Program-made: the position numbers and the translations under genes
The notes under the pieces: generated by a model
Databases searched by the model: none
Told to the model about the DNA's origin: nothing
The model's input: the letters and a program-made list of their open reading frames with translations, nothing else
Assembly: GCA_964036045.1 (NCBI GenBank)
Contig: OZ038381.1
Coordinates: 150,926,352 to 150,990,351 of the forward strand
DNA: 64,000 bases
From: Eutreptiella sp. 'Long Island Sound 2002'
Taxonomy: Eukaryota; Euglenozoa; Euglenophyceae; Eutreptiales; Eutreptiaceae
Direction of reading: 5' to 3'
In this document: positions 55,309-64,000 of the stretch, one piece after another
Layout: each line of letters starts with the position of its first letter
How positions within the stretch are numbered: position 1 is the first letter of the stretch

Positions 55309-56010
55309 TCAGTATTCGAAATCCATTTCCTCTGTGCCTTCCAGTGGGGGCAGTGACTCGTCGTCGCGAAAGGAATGGTTTTGTGCCTCGAGGATTGGGT
55401 GGAAGTGTCGAAAGGCGCACTGTGCTAGGGCTTCTTGGAACATGTAGCCTTTGTACTCTTTCGGGAGCAGCACCATACCCATGTGGTAGTGGTGGAAACC
55501 GATTTTCTGTACCCCGGCGAATGCCATAATGATCCATATGGGTTGGAAGTCTCTTTTCATTTCTTCGTGCTTTCCCATGCAGAAATCAATAGATCTATTC
55601 TCACAGTTCCGGTGGAACTTGAGTACTCTTTCGCTGCAGGCGCTGTCCGTGGACATTTCCAAGTGGTTTGCTTGTTCGTCCTGAGATGGGCGTTCATGTT
55701 GGACGTCGCTTGCATCTGCCATCATGTCGTACAGTTCGTCTGGGGAGGCCGTAACAGCCAGTCTCTAGAAAATGTAATGATCCACGGGCAAGAAAAGTTG
55801 GTACAGGGAGTGTTTGAGTTGAAATTTGATCGCAGTTGATGATGGGAGTAGGAAATCCGTTATTGTGAACACGGGGCGGAAAGCGACGAGTAGGCTGTTG
55901 TCGAAGAAAAGTCGATCGCCGTGACCCCTCGGGGGGTAACCCTCGTGTGGTGTTTGCGACATCAACAATGCAGGGCCATTAGGCCGGGCAGGCATGGCAA
56001 AGAAAGGCAT
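55309..56010 (-). pseudogene. Unidentified first ORF of LINE, split by in-frame TAG
   Basis: Segments 56010-55768 and 55764-55309 are in one frame with a single TAG at 55765-55767. The text on both sides is protein-like (VFTITDFLLPSSTAIKFQLK before, LAVTASPDELYDMMADASD after). It ends in TGA 55309-55311, 7 nt before the next ATG. A segment IWIIMAFAGVQKIGFHHYHM is hydrophobic with His. No domain recognised. It could be part of ORF1 or an extra ORF. Confidence 0.4.
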
Positions 56011-56125
56011 CGAAAAAAAATAGACACTCAGAAAGTGGGCAAGGTGGCTACATAACCCCCGACGCTTTTTTTTTCTGCTGTAAATGCATGTAACAAAAAA
56101 CCGTCAAGTCGTGTATTTTTTTTTT

Positions 56126-56330
56126 TTGCTGTAAGTCGTGTAATTTTTTTTTTCCGCTGTAAATGCGTGTAACAAAAAAACCGTCAGGTGGTGTAATTTT
56201 TTTTTTCCGCTGTAAGTCGTGTAAGCCGGCTTACACGACTTACAGCGGAAAAAAAAAATTACACGACTATACGGTTTTTTTGTTACGCGCATTTACAGCG
56301 AAAAAAAAAAATTACACGACTTACAACATA
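56126..56330. repeat. ~200-bp near-perfect AT-rich palindrome
   Basis: The centre is GTAAGCCGGCTTAC with its axis between 56227 and 56228. Each arm is about 100 bp: CCGCTGTAAGTCGTGTAA, A/T runs, an ACCGTMA-like segment, GTAACAAAAAAACCG and CGCTGTAAATGCGTGTAA, mirrored with few mismatches. The arms use the same units as 45,866-46,065. A cruciform or hairpin RNA could form. It may be a MITE or foldback element, or the result of inverted duplication. Confidence 0.85.
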
Positions 56331-56516
56331 CAGGTTCCCACCCGATTCTCAACCATTTGCAGGCACAATTTCCGCGGACCAAGGAGCTCAGGTCCGTTCA
56401 ATGTAGGACCAGTGCTGGGATGATCGGCGGGACAGGTACAGGTAAGAGCACAGGAAAAGACCTGCTGCAGTGCTATGGCACAGAGGTAAGGCAAGGAATC
56501 GAACAACCCAGGCCAC

Positions 56517-57269
56517 TCACCCCTGCCACAGACTATTAGGACTGTGGCACACACGGCACACCCAGAGATTGCACTGCAGGTGACTAGATGTTACACTGGA
56601 TATTATTGGAGGTTGCAATGGAGGTGCCGGAGTTACTGGAGGTTGCACTGGAGGTTGTTGATTTGGCTTTGGTGCAGCTTTGGGTTTATGTACAATATGG
56701 TGCACCCAAACCACCAAGATACCACCAAGATGTACACTTCCTGAGTCCATAATAAATGGGGCATCTTCAAAAACCTTACTGGCGGATTGCACAAAGCAGA
56801 CAACAGAATGGCCCCTCACATGGCTGCTATTAACCACTTAGCAAATGGCAAGGGCATTGTGAGGTCCTTCAATCACCTTGGGCTTTGGCATTTGCATCTT
56901 TTTGCATGCTGGAAATCCCCATGTGGGTGAAATCAAAAGACAACGAAGTGTGACATAGTTGGAGGGCAGTGCCAACCAGTTTTGAGTGTAAGAAGTGTAT
57001 TTGCACTCCATTGAATGCAGTTGCAACCCCCTGGTAATTGGGCCAACCTCGCATGGTTGCGTCACATACTTCAGAACTACATTGGCCGAAAATTGATGCT
57101 TTCTTGCATATTCTCTTGCGCCATTCCCAAGAAATGTCAAAGAAAATTTGCCTCTCTTCAAGATTGTATGAGCAACGATGTGCCAGGCAGGCCGGTCCTT
57201 AACATAAAAAAAAAAAGGTTCCTGTACACGGGTTTCCCAAAAATGCCCGAAGGCACTCCATTTGACCAT
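56517..57269 (-). pseudogene. Unidentified gene fragment with in-frame TAA
   Basis: Two segments in one frame (57269-56841 and 56837-56517) are separated by TAA at 56838-56840. The first has protein-like text (DRPAWHIVAHTILKRGKFSL, FLGNGAREYARKHQFSANVV). The second begins VVNSSHVRGHSVVCFVQSAS and continues into a Pro-rich tail (KPNQQPPVQPPVTPAPP). Composition suggests true coding ancestry. No family recognised. The second half could instead be an independent exon. Confidence 0.35.
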
Positions 57270-57674
57270 TGGTTCCTAGACCTGTATGTCCTTAACCATG
57301 GGTTCCCAGTTGCTCAACCATTGGTTCCCTGTGCTGTTTTGTTCAAGCGATTTATCTCGTTTTGGCCTCTTTGCATGTCATCATGTATGTGGCTGCAAGG
57401 GAGCCCTTTGAACACAAATCTACAAAAGCAGTGTGCATTTGTGCTGCTTCCATTTTATCCATTAAACAGAGGCTGTTTAAGGAGTTGGGCTATTCAGACC
57501 CCACAACTAATGCGAGCATCTGGGTTCCTGGTCCACAAAGATGGCATCCGAACCCTACCTGACACCCTACACAATTCAAAACGAAGAACATCATTTTTAT
57601 TTTTTGCATCAAGTGAAGTGCCACGGCGTTCGACCACCCCGATGTTCCATCGCCATTGGCGTGGCTGACAATCC

Positions 57675-57995
57675 CTACACCTGGTACACCTGTTGGAAAT
57701 GCGCCGTAACCCGCCCCATAAGGTAAACCTTTGCCCCTCTCACGCTCAAACCATGCTTCTTGCAAATAGTGCGGAACTCAACGTTGGTCCACTCATGCAA
57801 CCTACCCCTCTCCATGGCCCTCAACACCGGCTCATCCACATCATACTTGAAGACCAACTGTGTGGCAGGGTTAGCGGAGGGAGCGGAGGTAGAGGACAAG
57901 GCTGGCCGGTTAGGAAGGTCAGAAGAACCGCTACTAGCAACTTTGCCCGCCCTATCCAAATCCTCCTCGTCAGTGGCGTCGTCCTCATCCTCCAA
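57675..57995 (-). CDS. Small acidic protein or exon with SAP-like motif
   Basis: About 106 codons without an ATG (TTG at the 5' end; the frame is open further upstream). An acidic start (DEDDATDEEDLDRAGK) and a Ser/Pro linker lead to a C-terminal segment, WTNVEFRTICKKHGLSVRGA then KVYLMGRVTAHF. This resembles the SAP DNA-binding helix-extended-helix motif (GL.VRG.K..L..R). It ends at TAG 57675-57677. It may be the last exon of a chromatin or DNA-binding protein. A SAP-like segment also occurs near residue 1441 of the USP-hAT ORF. Confidence 0.4.
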   Translation of the reverse strand: MEDEDDATDEEDLDRAGKVASSGSSDLPNRPALSSTSAPSANPATQLVFKYDVDEPVLRAMERGRLHEWTNVEFRTICKKHGLSVRGAKVYLMGRVTAHFQQVYQV

Positions 57996-58081
57996 GGCAA
58001 CACCAACACATCCCCGATGTCGGTGTCACCGGTTGCCCTCTTGGGGACAGCCTCCAGCATTGTGCAGCATTTGGACAGCCT

Positions 58082-58515
58082 CAAGGATTCACCGCATGAG
58101 GGTTATAGTAGTGTACGGGGGATGCAGTAAATCAATGGGAGGTGTACACCTTGCATAGACCCACCGCATGAGGTTTACACTAGCCTACAAGGGCTCAAGT
58201 AGCCCCTTGGGGGGTGTAGACCCGTAAAGAATTCATCGCATAAGGTGTACACCAGTCCACAAGGGCTGCGGTGACTCCTTTGGGGGGTGTAGAAACGTAG
58301 AGTATTCACCGCATGACGTGTCCACCGCTGTACAGGGGCTGCGGCGAATCCTTGGGAGTTGTAGACCCCTCAAGGATTCACCGCATGAGGTGTACACTAG
58401 TCTACACGGGCTGCGGTGAATCCTCGCGGGGTGTAGACCCCGCGAGGATTCACCGCATGTGGTTTACACTAGTCTACAGGGGTTACGGTGAATTGTTGGG
58501 CGGTGTAGACCCCTC
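58082..58515. repeat. 72-bp satellite, left block
   Basis: About six diverged units of the 72-bp family described at 60,560-64,000, in the same orientation (CACCGCATGAGG, TTTACACTAGTCTACA, GCTGCGGTGAATCC, GGGGTGTAGACCCC). Confidence 0.85.
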
Positions 58516-58633
58516 GCATGTCGCTCCATCGCCTTGCTTCTTTTGTCCAAATCGCGGGGAATTTCGAATGGAAAATGCCTGGGAACGTGCTCGGATACAC
58601 CTAAGGCTATACCGAATATGCTTGGGGATCTCC

Positions 58634-58790
58634 TGAGCGGCCGCCGGAAAAATCCCAAGCAATTTCCCGACCGGCAACCGGATAAATCCCAAGCGATATC
58701 CCGAGCGGCCCCCGGATAAATCCCAAGCGATATCCCGAGTGCCCACCGGATAAATCCCAAGCGTTTTTCCGAGCGGCCGGCGGAGAAATC
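58634..58790. repeat. 34-bp tandem repeat, left block
   Basis: Units of GGATAAATCCCAAGCGATAT and CCCGAGCGGCCCCC, with anchor starts at 58681, 58715 and 58749 (34 bp apart). The same family occurs at 60,240-60,420. Confidence 0.85.
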
Positions 58791-59048
58791 CCCGGTGAGA
58801 GTTGGTGCACCCACAGAAAAAAGCGCTCATGGCGCGCACGAACAAAAAAAAAAAAAGAAAAATGGTACAAAGTACCACAAAAAACATGTGTCGGGCACCT
58901 CCGAACAGTTGGGTATGCGGCCCAGGTGCTGCAGTCCGACATTCGCACCGCCCCAGCCCAAAAGATGGTGGGTGACATCGGTTTGGGTATACCCCGGCCG
59001 CACCGAGGACCTCAGGCAGTGGGTTCCTGAGGTAGAGGTCAGCAAAGG

Positions 59049-60050
59049 TTAACGGTCAACGTGGTCCGTAGGGTAATGGTCACTTTCGCGAAGCAAGGTG
59101 GCAGGGGAGGCACTTGAGGATGCGTCATCCACATCAATGCACTCCACCTTCACAGCTGGCTTCCTTGGGACGCCGTGGCGGCGAAATTTTTTTGGAGGTG
59201 GTGCCGCCGGGACAAGGGAGTCACTGCTGCTGCTGCCGGTGGTGGTACTGGGGGTGCCAGTACTTGTAGAATCACCGCTGTCCGTATGTGAAGATGCGTC
59301 ACCAGATGCCATGGAGGAATTACTAGAGCTGTCTGAAGCTGTTGGGTCAGGGTCTGACAAATTATTTGCATCGACAACAATGCGCCTGTGCAGCGTGACA
59401 GCGCGCATTGGTTGGGTCCGCTGCGTGGCCGAGTCCGACACAGGAGCAATGTCAGAGGATGCGGCTGAGTCCTCGGCAGTGTTTGTCACCACTGTCACCT
59501 TCGTCCCCTGTTCGCGGGTTGTACTATGCTTACCTACCACTGCCTTACCTTTTGCCCGTTCCTTGGCCAATTGTTTCCGCTGTTTTTTGGTTAGATAAGG
59601 GTTCGCACTGGCATAGTTGAATGTGGGCCAGTGCCGTACCGCTGCCATGGTTGCAAGGGTCCACCGCCGTTGTCCACTCCGCTCAGCACCACAACGGCCA
59701 CAGATGCAGTACACATCCATTTGCGGCTTGCAGGTGTCAGCGGTTATATATACTGACTGGGTGCTCATATGCATGTAGCACCTGAACGTATTGTTGTCCA
59801 AAATTTTTGCAAGCAATCGCTCGAACATTGCCCTCCACATGGGGGAGGCACTGACCAGACACTGCCCCAAAACCATCCCCGGCCTCTCGGGCTGCCACAG
59901 ATGGACCTCACAGCGACGGGCATGGCGCCCCAGGAATTTGACATACATTTCATGCCCCAATGTCTCTTCAATCCTTTTGTCTGCCACGGTGGGGGTGAGG
60001 GGGGCAAAACGCTTGCCAAGCCTCAGATCCCTCTCTCCTGCCTCATCCAT
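59049..60050 (-). CDS. Unknown zinc-binding-like protein between two repeat blocks
   Basis: The first ATG is at 60048-60050, giving about 333 residues (the frame stays open a little upstream). The N-terminal half is globular: KRIEETLGHEMYVKFLGRHA, CEVHLWQPERPGMVLGQCLV, and a Cys cluster VYCICGRCGAERSGQRRW that could bind zinc. A basic stretch (LTKKQRKQLAKERAKGKAV) follows. The C-terminal half is Ser/Thr/Asp-rich and disordered, ending in KKFRRHGVPRKPAVKVECID, which looks like a nuclear localisation or SUMO-type tail. The ORF ends in TAA at 59049-59051 and is unbroken, unlike most ORFs here. No family recognised. It is enclosed by the same two satellite families on both sides. Confidence 0.45.
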   Translation of the reverse strand: MDEAGERDLRLGKRFAPLTPTVADKRIEETLGHEMYVKFLGRHARRCEVHLWQPERPGMVLGQCLVSASPMWRAMFERLLAKILDNNTFRCYMHMSTQSVYITADTCKPQMDVYCICGRCGAERSGQRRWTLATMAAVRHWPTFNYASANPYLTKKQRKQLAKERAKGKAVVGKHSTTREQGTKVTVVTNTAEDSAASSDIAPVSDSATQRTQPMRAVTLHRRIVVDANNLSDPDPTASDSSSNSSMASGDASSHTDSGDSTSTGTPSTTTGSSSSDSLVPAAPPPKKFRRHGVPRKPAVKVECIDVDDASSSASPATLLRESDHYPTDHVDR

Positions 60051-60239
60051 CCACACCCATCCTCATGTGAAGGGAGGAGGGATGTTAAGGGTGGGGGTTA
60101 CGTAGCAAAAGATCTGCCAAACAAAGGAATGATGGTGGGTTGGGCACATTGGGAAATGCATCTGGTGGGGTGTTCAATGGGTTGGGTCTGACCTAACTTT
60201 CTGAAAACGCCTACCGATTGGGTAAGGCACGTTGGGGAA

Positions 60240-60420
60240 AAATCCCTGAGGAGGATCCCGAGCGGCCCCCAGACAAATCCCAAGCGATGTCCTGAGCGGC
60301 CACCGGACAACTCCCAAGCGATTTCCTGGGCGGCCACCGGATAAATCCCAAGCGATATCCCGAGCGGCCGCCGGATAAATCCCAAAGCGATATCCCGAGC
60401 GGCCACATAATATATCCCGA
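60240..60420. repeat. 34-bp tandem repeat, right block
   Basis: About five diverged units of the same family and orientation as 58,634-58,790 (AAATCCCAAGCGATRTCC, GAGCGGCCRCC). Confidence 0.85.
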
Positions 60421-60559
60421 GCGCTTTTTTTCGGGTCGGGATTTATCCCAAGCAGTTTGGCAGCGATGGTTCCAAATCCCGGCGCGTATACCCGGGTATT
60501 TTCGCTAAATCCTGTGGGAAATGGGTAGGGATTTGGTCATAAGAAGCAAAGCTTTGCGA

Positions 60560-63500
60560 CATGTGTCAAGGATTCACAGCGTGAGGTTTACACCGGTGTA
60601 CACGGGGCTGCGATGAATCTTTGGGGAGGGGGGTAGAGCCCTGAAGGATCGACCACATGACGTTTGCACTAGTCTACGAGGGCTGCGGTGAATCCTTGGA
60701 AAGGATTCACCGCATGAGGTTTACATTAGTCTACAAGAGCTGCAGTGCCTGCTAAGGGGGTGTAGACACAGAAAGTATTCACTGCATGAGGTTTACACTA
60801 GTCTACAAGGGCTACGTTGAACCCTTGGGGGGTGTACACCCCTTAAGTATTCACCGCATGAGGTTTACACTGGTCTAGAAAGGTTGCCGTGAAACCTTGG
60901 GGGGTGTAGACCCCTCAAGTATTCATCGCATGAGTTTTGCACTAGTCTACAAGGGTTGCTGGGAATCCTTGCAAGTTATAGACACCTGACGTAATCACTG
61001 CATGAGGTTTACACTAGTCTACAAGGGCCACGTTGAACCCTTGGGGGGTGCAAACCCCTTAAGCATTCACCGCATGAGGTTTACACTGGTCTAGAAATAA
61101 TACCGTGAAACCTTGGGGGCTGTAGACCCCTGAAGTATTCATCGCATGAGTTTTGCACTAGTCTGCAAGGGTTGCTGGGAATCCTTGCAAGTTGTAGACC
61201 CCTGACCTATTCCCCGCATGAGGTTTACACTAGTCTACAAGGGCTGCACTGAATCCTTGAAGGGTGTAGACCCTGCCATGAGGTTTACACTAGTCTACAA
61301 GGGCCGTGGTGAATCCTCGCAGGGTGTAGACCCCTCAAGGATTCACCGGTTGAAATTGACACGAGTCTACAAGGGCTGCACTGAATCCTTGGGGGGGTGC
61401 ACACCCCGCAAGGATTCACCGCATGGGGTGTACATTGGTCTACAACGGCATCTACAAAGGCTGCGGTGAATGTTTGGAGGGTGTAAACCCCTCAAGTATT
61501 CACCGCATCAGGTTTACAGCAGTCTACAAGGGCTGCGGTGAATCCTAGCAGGGTGTAGACTCCTCAAGGATTGACCACATGAGGTTTACACTGGTCTACA
61601 AGGGCTGTGGTGGATCCTTGGAGGGTGTAGACCCCTGTAGTATTCACTGCATGACGTTTGCACGAGTCTAAATGGGCTGCTTCATTGGAGGGTGTAGACC
61701 CCTGCAGGATTCATCGCATGACGTCTACACTAGTGTACAAGGGCTACAGTGAATCCTTGGAGGGTGTGAACCCCTAGGGTATTGACTGCATGAGGTTTAC
61801 ATTAGTCTACAGGGGCTGCGGTGAAACCTTGGGGGGTGTAGACCCCTCAGGTATTAACCGCATGAGGTTTACACTAGTGTAGAGGGGCCATTGTGATTAC
61901 TTGTGGGACGTAGAGCCCTAAATTATTCACCGCATGAGGTTTACACTGGTGTACAAGGGCTCTGGAGATTCCTTGGGGGGGAGGGTAGACCCCTCAAGTA
62001 TTCACCACATGAAATTCACACTAGTCTACACGGGGGGCGGTGAATCGTTGGGGGGTGTAGACCCCTCAAGCATTCACCGCATGAGGTTTATATTAGTGTA
62101 CAGAGGGTGCGGTGAATCCTTGGAGGGGTAGACCCCTCAAGTACTCACCGCATGAGGCCTAAACTGGTCTACAAGGGCTGCCGTGAATCCTTGGGGGGTG
62201 TAGACCCCTCAATGATGCACCGCATGAGTCTTACACTAGTCTAGAAGGGCTTGCGGTGAATCCTTGGGGGGTGTAGACCCCTCAAGGATTCACCGCATAA
62301 GGTTTGCAGCAGTCTGCAAGGGCTGTCGTGAATCCTTGGGGGCTGTAGACCCCTCCGGTATGCACCGCATGAGGTTTACATTACTCTACAAGGGTTGCTG
62401 TGCATCCTTGGAGGGTGTAGACCGTGAAGTATTTACCGGATGAGGTAAACTAGTCTAGAGGGACTGCATTGAAGCATTGGGGGGTATACACTCCTCAAGG
62501 ATTAAGCGCATGAGGTTTACACTGGTCGACAAGGGCTGCGGGGAATCCTTGGGGGTTGTAGACTCCTCAAGTATTCAGCGCATGATGCTTACACCAGTCT
62601 ACAAAGGCGGTAGTGAATCCTTGGATGGTGTAGAAGGGCTGCGGTAAATCCTTGGATGGTGGATAACCCTCAAATATTCACCGCATGAGGCTTACACTAG
62701 TCTATAAGGGCTGCGGAGAATCCTTGGATGGTGTAGGCCCCTCAAGTATTCATTGCATGAGGCTTACAGTGGTCTACGAGGGTTGCGGTGAATCCTTGGA
62801 GGGTGTAGACCCCTCAACAAGTCACCACATAAGCTACTAGTCTACAAAGGCTGCAATGAATCCTTGGATGGTGTGGACCCCTCAAGTATTCACCGCATGA
62901 GGCTTACACTAGTCTACAAAGGCTGCGGTGAATCCTTGGATGGTGTAGACCCCTCAAAGATTCACCGCATGAGGCTTACACTAATCTTCAGAGGCTGCGG
63001 TGAATCTTGGCGTAGCGTAGACCCCTCAAGTGCTCACCGCATGAGGTTTACACGAGTTTACAAGAGCTGCGGTGAATCCTTTGAGGGTGTAGAGCCCTCA
63101 AGTGTTCACCGCATGAGGTTTACACTAGTCTACAAAGGCTGCGGTGAATCCTTGGATGGTGTAGACCCCTCAAGTATTCACCGCATGAGGCTTACACTGG
63201 TCTACGAGGGCTGCGGTGAATCCTTGGATGGTGTAGACCCGTCAACAAGTCACCACATAAGCTACTAGTCAGCAAAGGCTGCGGTGAATCCTTGGATGGT
63301 GTGGACCCCTCAAGTATTCAGCTCATGAGTTTTACAGAGATTCTACACGGGCTGCAGTGAAACCCGGGAGGGTGTAGACCACTCAAAGATTCACCGCATG
63401 AGCTTTGCAGTGGTGTAAAAGGGCTGTGGTGAATCCTTGGAGGGTGTAGACCTCTCAAGTATTCACCGCATCAGCTTTGAACTATTCTACAAGGGCTATG

Positions 63501-64000
63501 GTGAATCCATGGGGGGTGTAGACCCCTAAGAGTATTCACCGCATGAGCTTTACATTAGTCTAAAAGGGCTGCGGTGAATCCTTGCGGGGTGTAGAGCGCT
63601 CAAGTATTCAGCCCCTGAGGTTCAAACTCATCTACAAGGGCTACAGTGAATCCTTGGAGGGTCTAGATCCCTCCGGTATTCACCGCATGAGCTTTACACT
63701 AGTGTAAAAGGGCTGCGGTGAATCCTTCGGGGGTGTAGACCCCTCCAGTATTCACGGCATGAGGTTTACATTAGTCTACAAGGGCTGCGGTGAATCCTTG
63801 CGGGGTGTAGACCCCTCAAGCATTCACCGCACGAGGGTTACACTAGTTTACACGGGTTGTGATGAATCGTTGGGGGGTGTAGACCACTGAAGGACGCACT
63901 GCATGAGGTCTGCACTAGGGTACAAGGGCTGCTGTGAATCCTTGGGGGGTGTCCACCTCTAAAGTATTCACCACATGAGGTTTACATTAGTGTACAGGGG
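60560..64000. repeat. 72-bp satellite, right block, running off the window
   Basis: About 48 units. The unit reads GTATTCACCGCATGAGGTTT, ACACTAGTCTACAAGGGCTG, CGGTGAATCCTTGGGGGGTG, TAGACCCCTCAA. Each unit holds two potential hairpins: GGATTCACCGC paired with GCGGTGAATCC across the middle, and GGGG(TGTAGA)CCCC. Unit lengths vary by a few bases. The period is a multiple of three, so translated repeats such as MRFTLVYKGCGESL appear in open frames (for example 62,864-63,268), but substitutions break them often and I do not call a gene. Confidence 0.95.

Larger units (their letters stand above)
48000..56010 (-). mobile_element. Degraded non-LTR (LINE-type) retrotransposon with EN, RT and RNase H
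   Basis: On the minus strand from about 56,010 to about 48,000, ORF1-like segments are followed by a long ORF2 with apurinic-type endonuclease, reverse transcriptase and RNase H, the order found in RNase H-bearing LINE clades. The copy is broken: TAG at 55765-55767 and 54378-54380, a TGA at 51569-51571, and a frame change near 51,425. A ~50-bp sequence (CGTGCCGCAGARCA.CCACTGGCAC-like) occurs both in the 3' noncoding region (about 48,003-48,052) and inside ORF1 (about 55,036-55,085). I could not define the exact ends or a target duplication. Confidence 0.8.

Noticed and set aside
57015-57668. 217-codon plus-strand ORF
   Set aside because: The opposite strand has more natural protein text in this region, and the plus frame has no domain and is rich in residues typical of antisense frames.
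60560-64000. CRISPR array or integron attC array
   Set aside because: The 72-bp, 47-bp and 20-bp arrays have no constant-repeat/variable-spacer pattern. Variation is spread over the whole unit. No cas genes or integrase are present, and the surrounding genes are eukaryotic transposons.

Overview
This window looks like nuclear DNA from a eukaryote with a large, repeat-rich, GC-rich genome, probably an alga or another protist. I cannot name the species. The evidence is an hAT-type DNA transposon, a non-LTR retrotransposon, a Ty3/gypsy remnant, long satellite arrays, and one host-like exon (glycoside hydrolase family 2) that seems to end at a splice donor. There is no operon structure or other sign of a prokaryote. 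Almost every recognisable gene lies on the minus strand.

The main result is a candidate giant hAT transposon at 1254-27080 (25,827 bp). It starts CAGCTATGGGTATA and ends with the exact reverse complement, and both ends are flanked by the same 8 bp, GGGGTCCC. Eight bp is the usual hAT target duplication. All its genes read leftward. From right to left they are a broken proline-rich ORF (22.0-23.0 kb), a broken Upf1-like superfamily 1 helicase (18.1-21.5 kb), a 7.5-kb satellite of 20/21-bp units (10.2-17.7 kb), a long ORF with an OTU-like cysteine protease signature (6.3-9.3 kb), and a long ORF with a ubiquitin-specific-protease-like domain in front of an hAT transposase (1.4-6.5 kb). Two deubiquitinase-like domains and a helicase inside one hAT element is an unusual set.

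Right of it, 28560-32496 is a second insertion: a 3.9-kb foldback element with perfect 24-bp terminal inverted repeats and a 5-bp target duplication (CGTCC), inserted in a GC-rich ~90-bp tandem repeat. It is filled with about 30 exact or near copies of the palindrome GGCCGAAATTTCGGCC. Next come degenerate genes (33.4-35.9 kb), a stretch with nothing I recognise (36.0-37.9 kb), a Ty3/gypsy RNase H remnant (37.9-38.7 kb), a ~5-kb array of 47-bp hairpin-forming units (38.7-43.6 kb), an ACAAC-type microsatellite, and the first exon of a secreted GH2-type hydrolase (44.4-44.9 kb).

From 46.7 kb there is an 85-bp array with nearly identical copies, tRNA-like fragments, and a degraded ~8-kb non-LTR retrotransposon (48.2-56.0 kb) whose ORF1 tail and ORF2 overlap as ATGA. 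An AT-rich ~200-bp near-perfect palindrome follows (56.1-56.3 kb). The right end (58.1-64.0 kb) is a symmetric layout: 72-bp array, 34-bp array, an unknown zinc-finger-like gene, 34-bp array, 72-bp array.

Many genes here are interrupted by stops or frameshifts. In the genes I could recognise, the in-frame stops are strongly biased to TAG (seven TAG, two TGA). That fits either methylation-driven CAG-to-TAG decay or a TAG codon that is sometimes read as sense.
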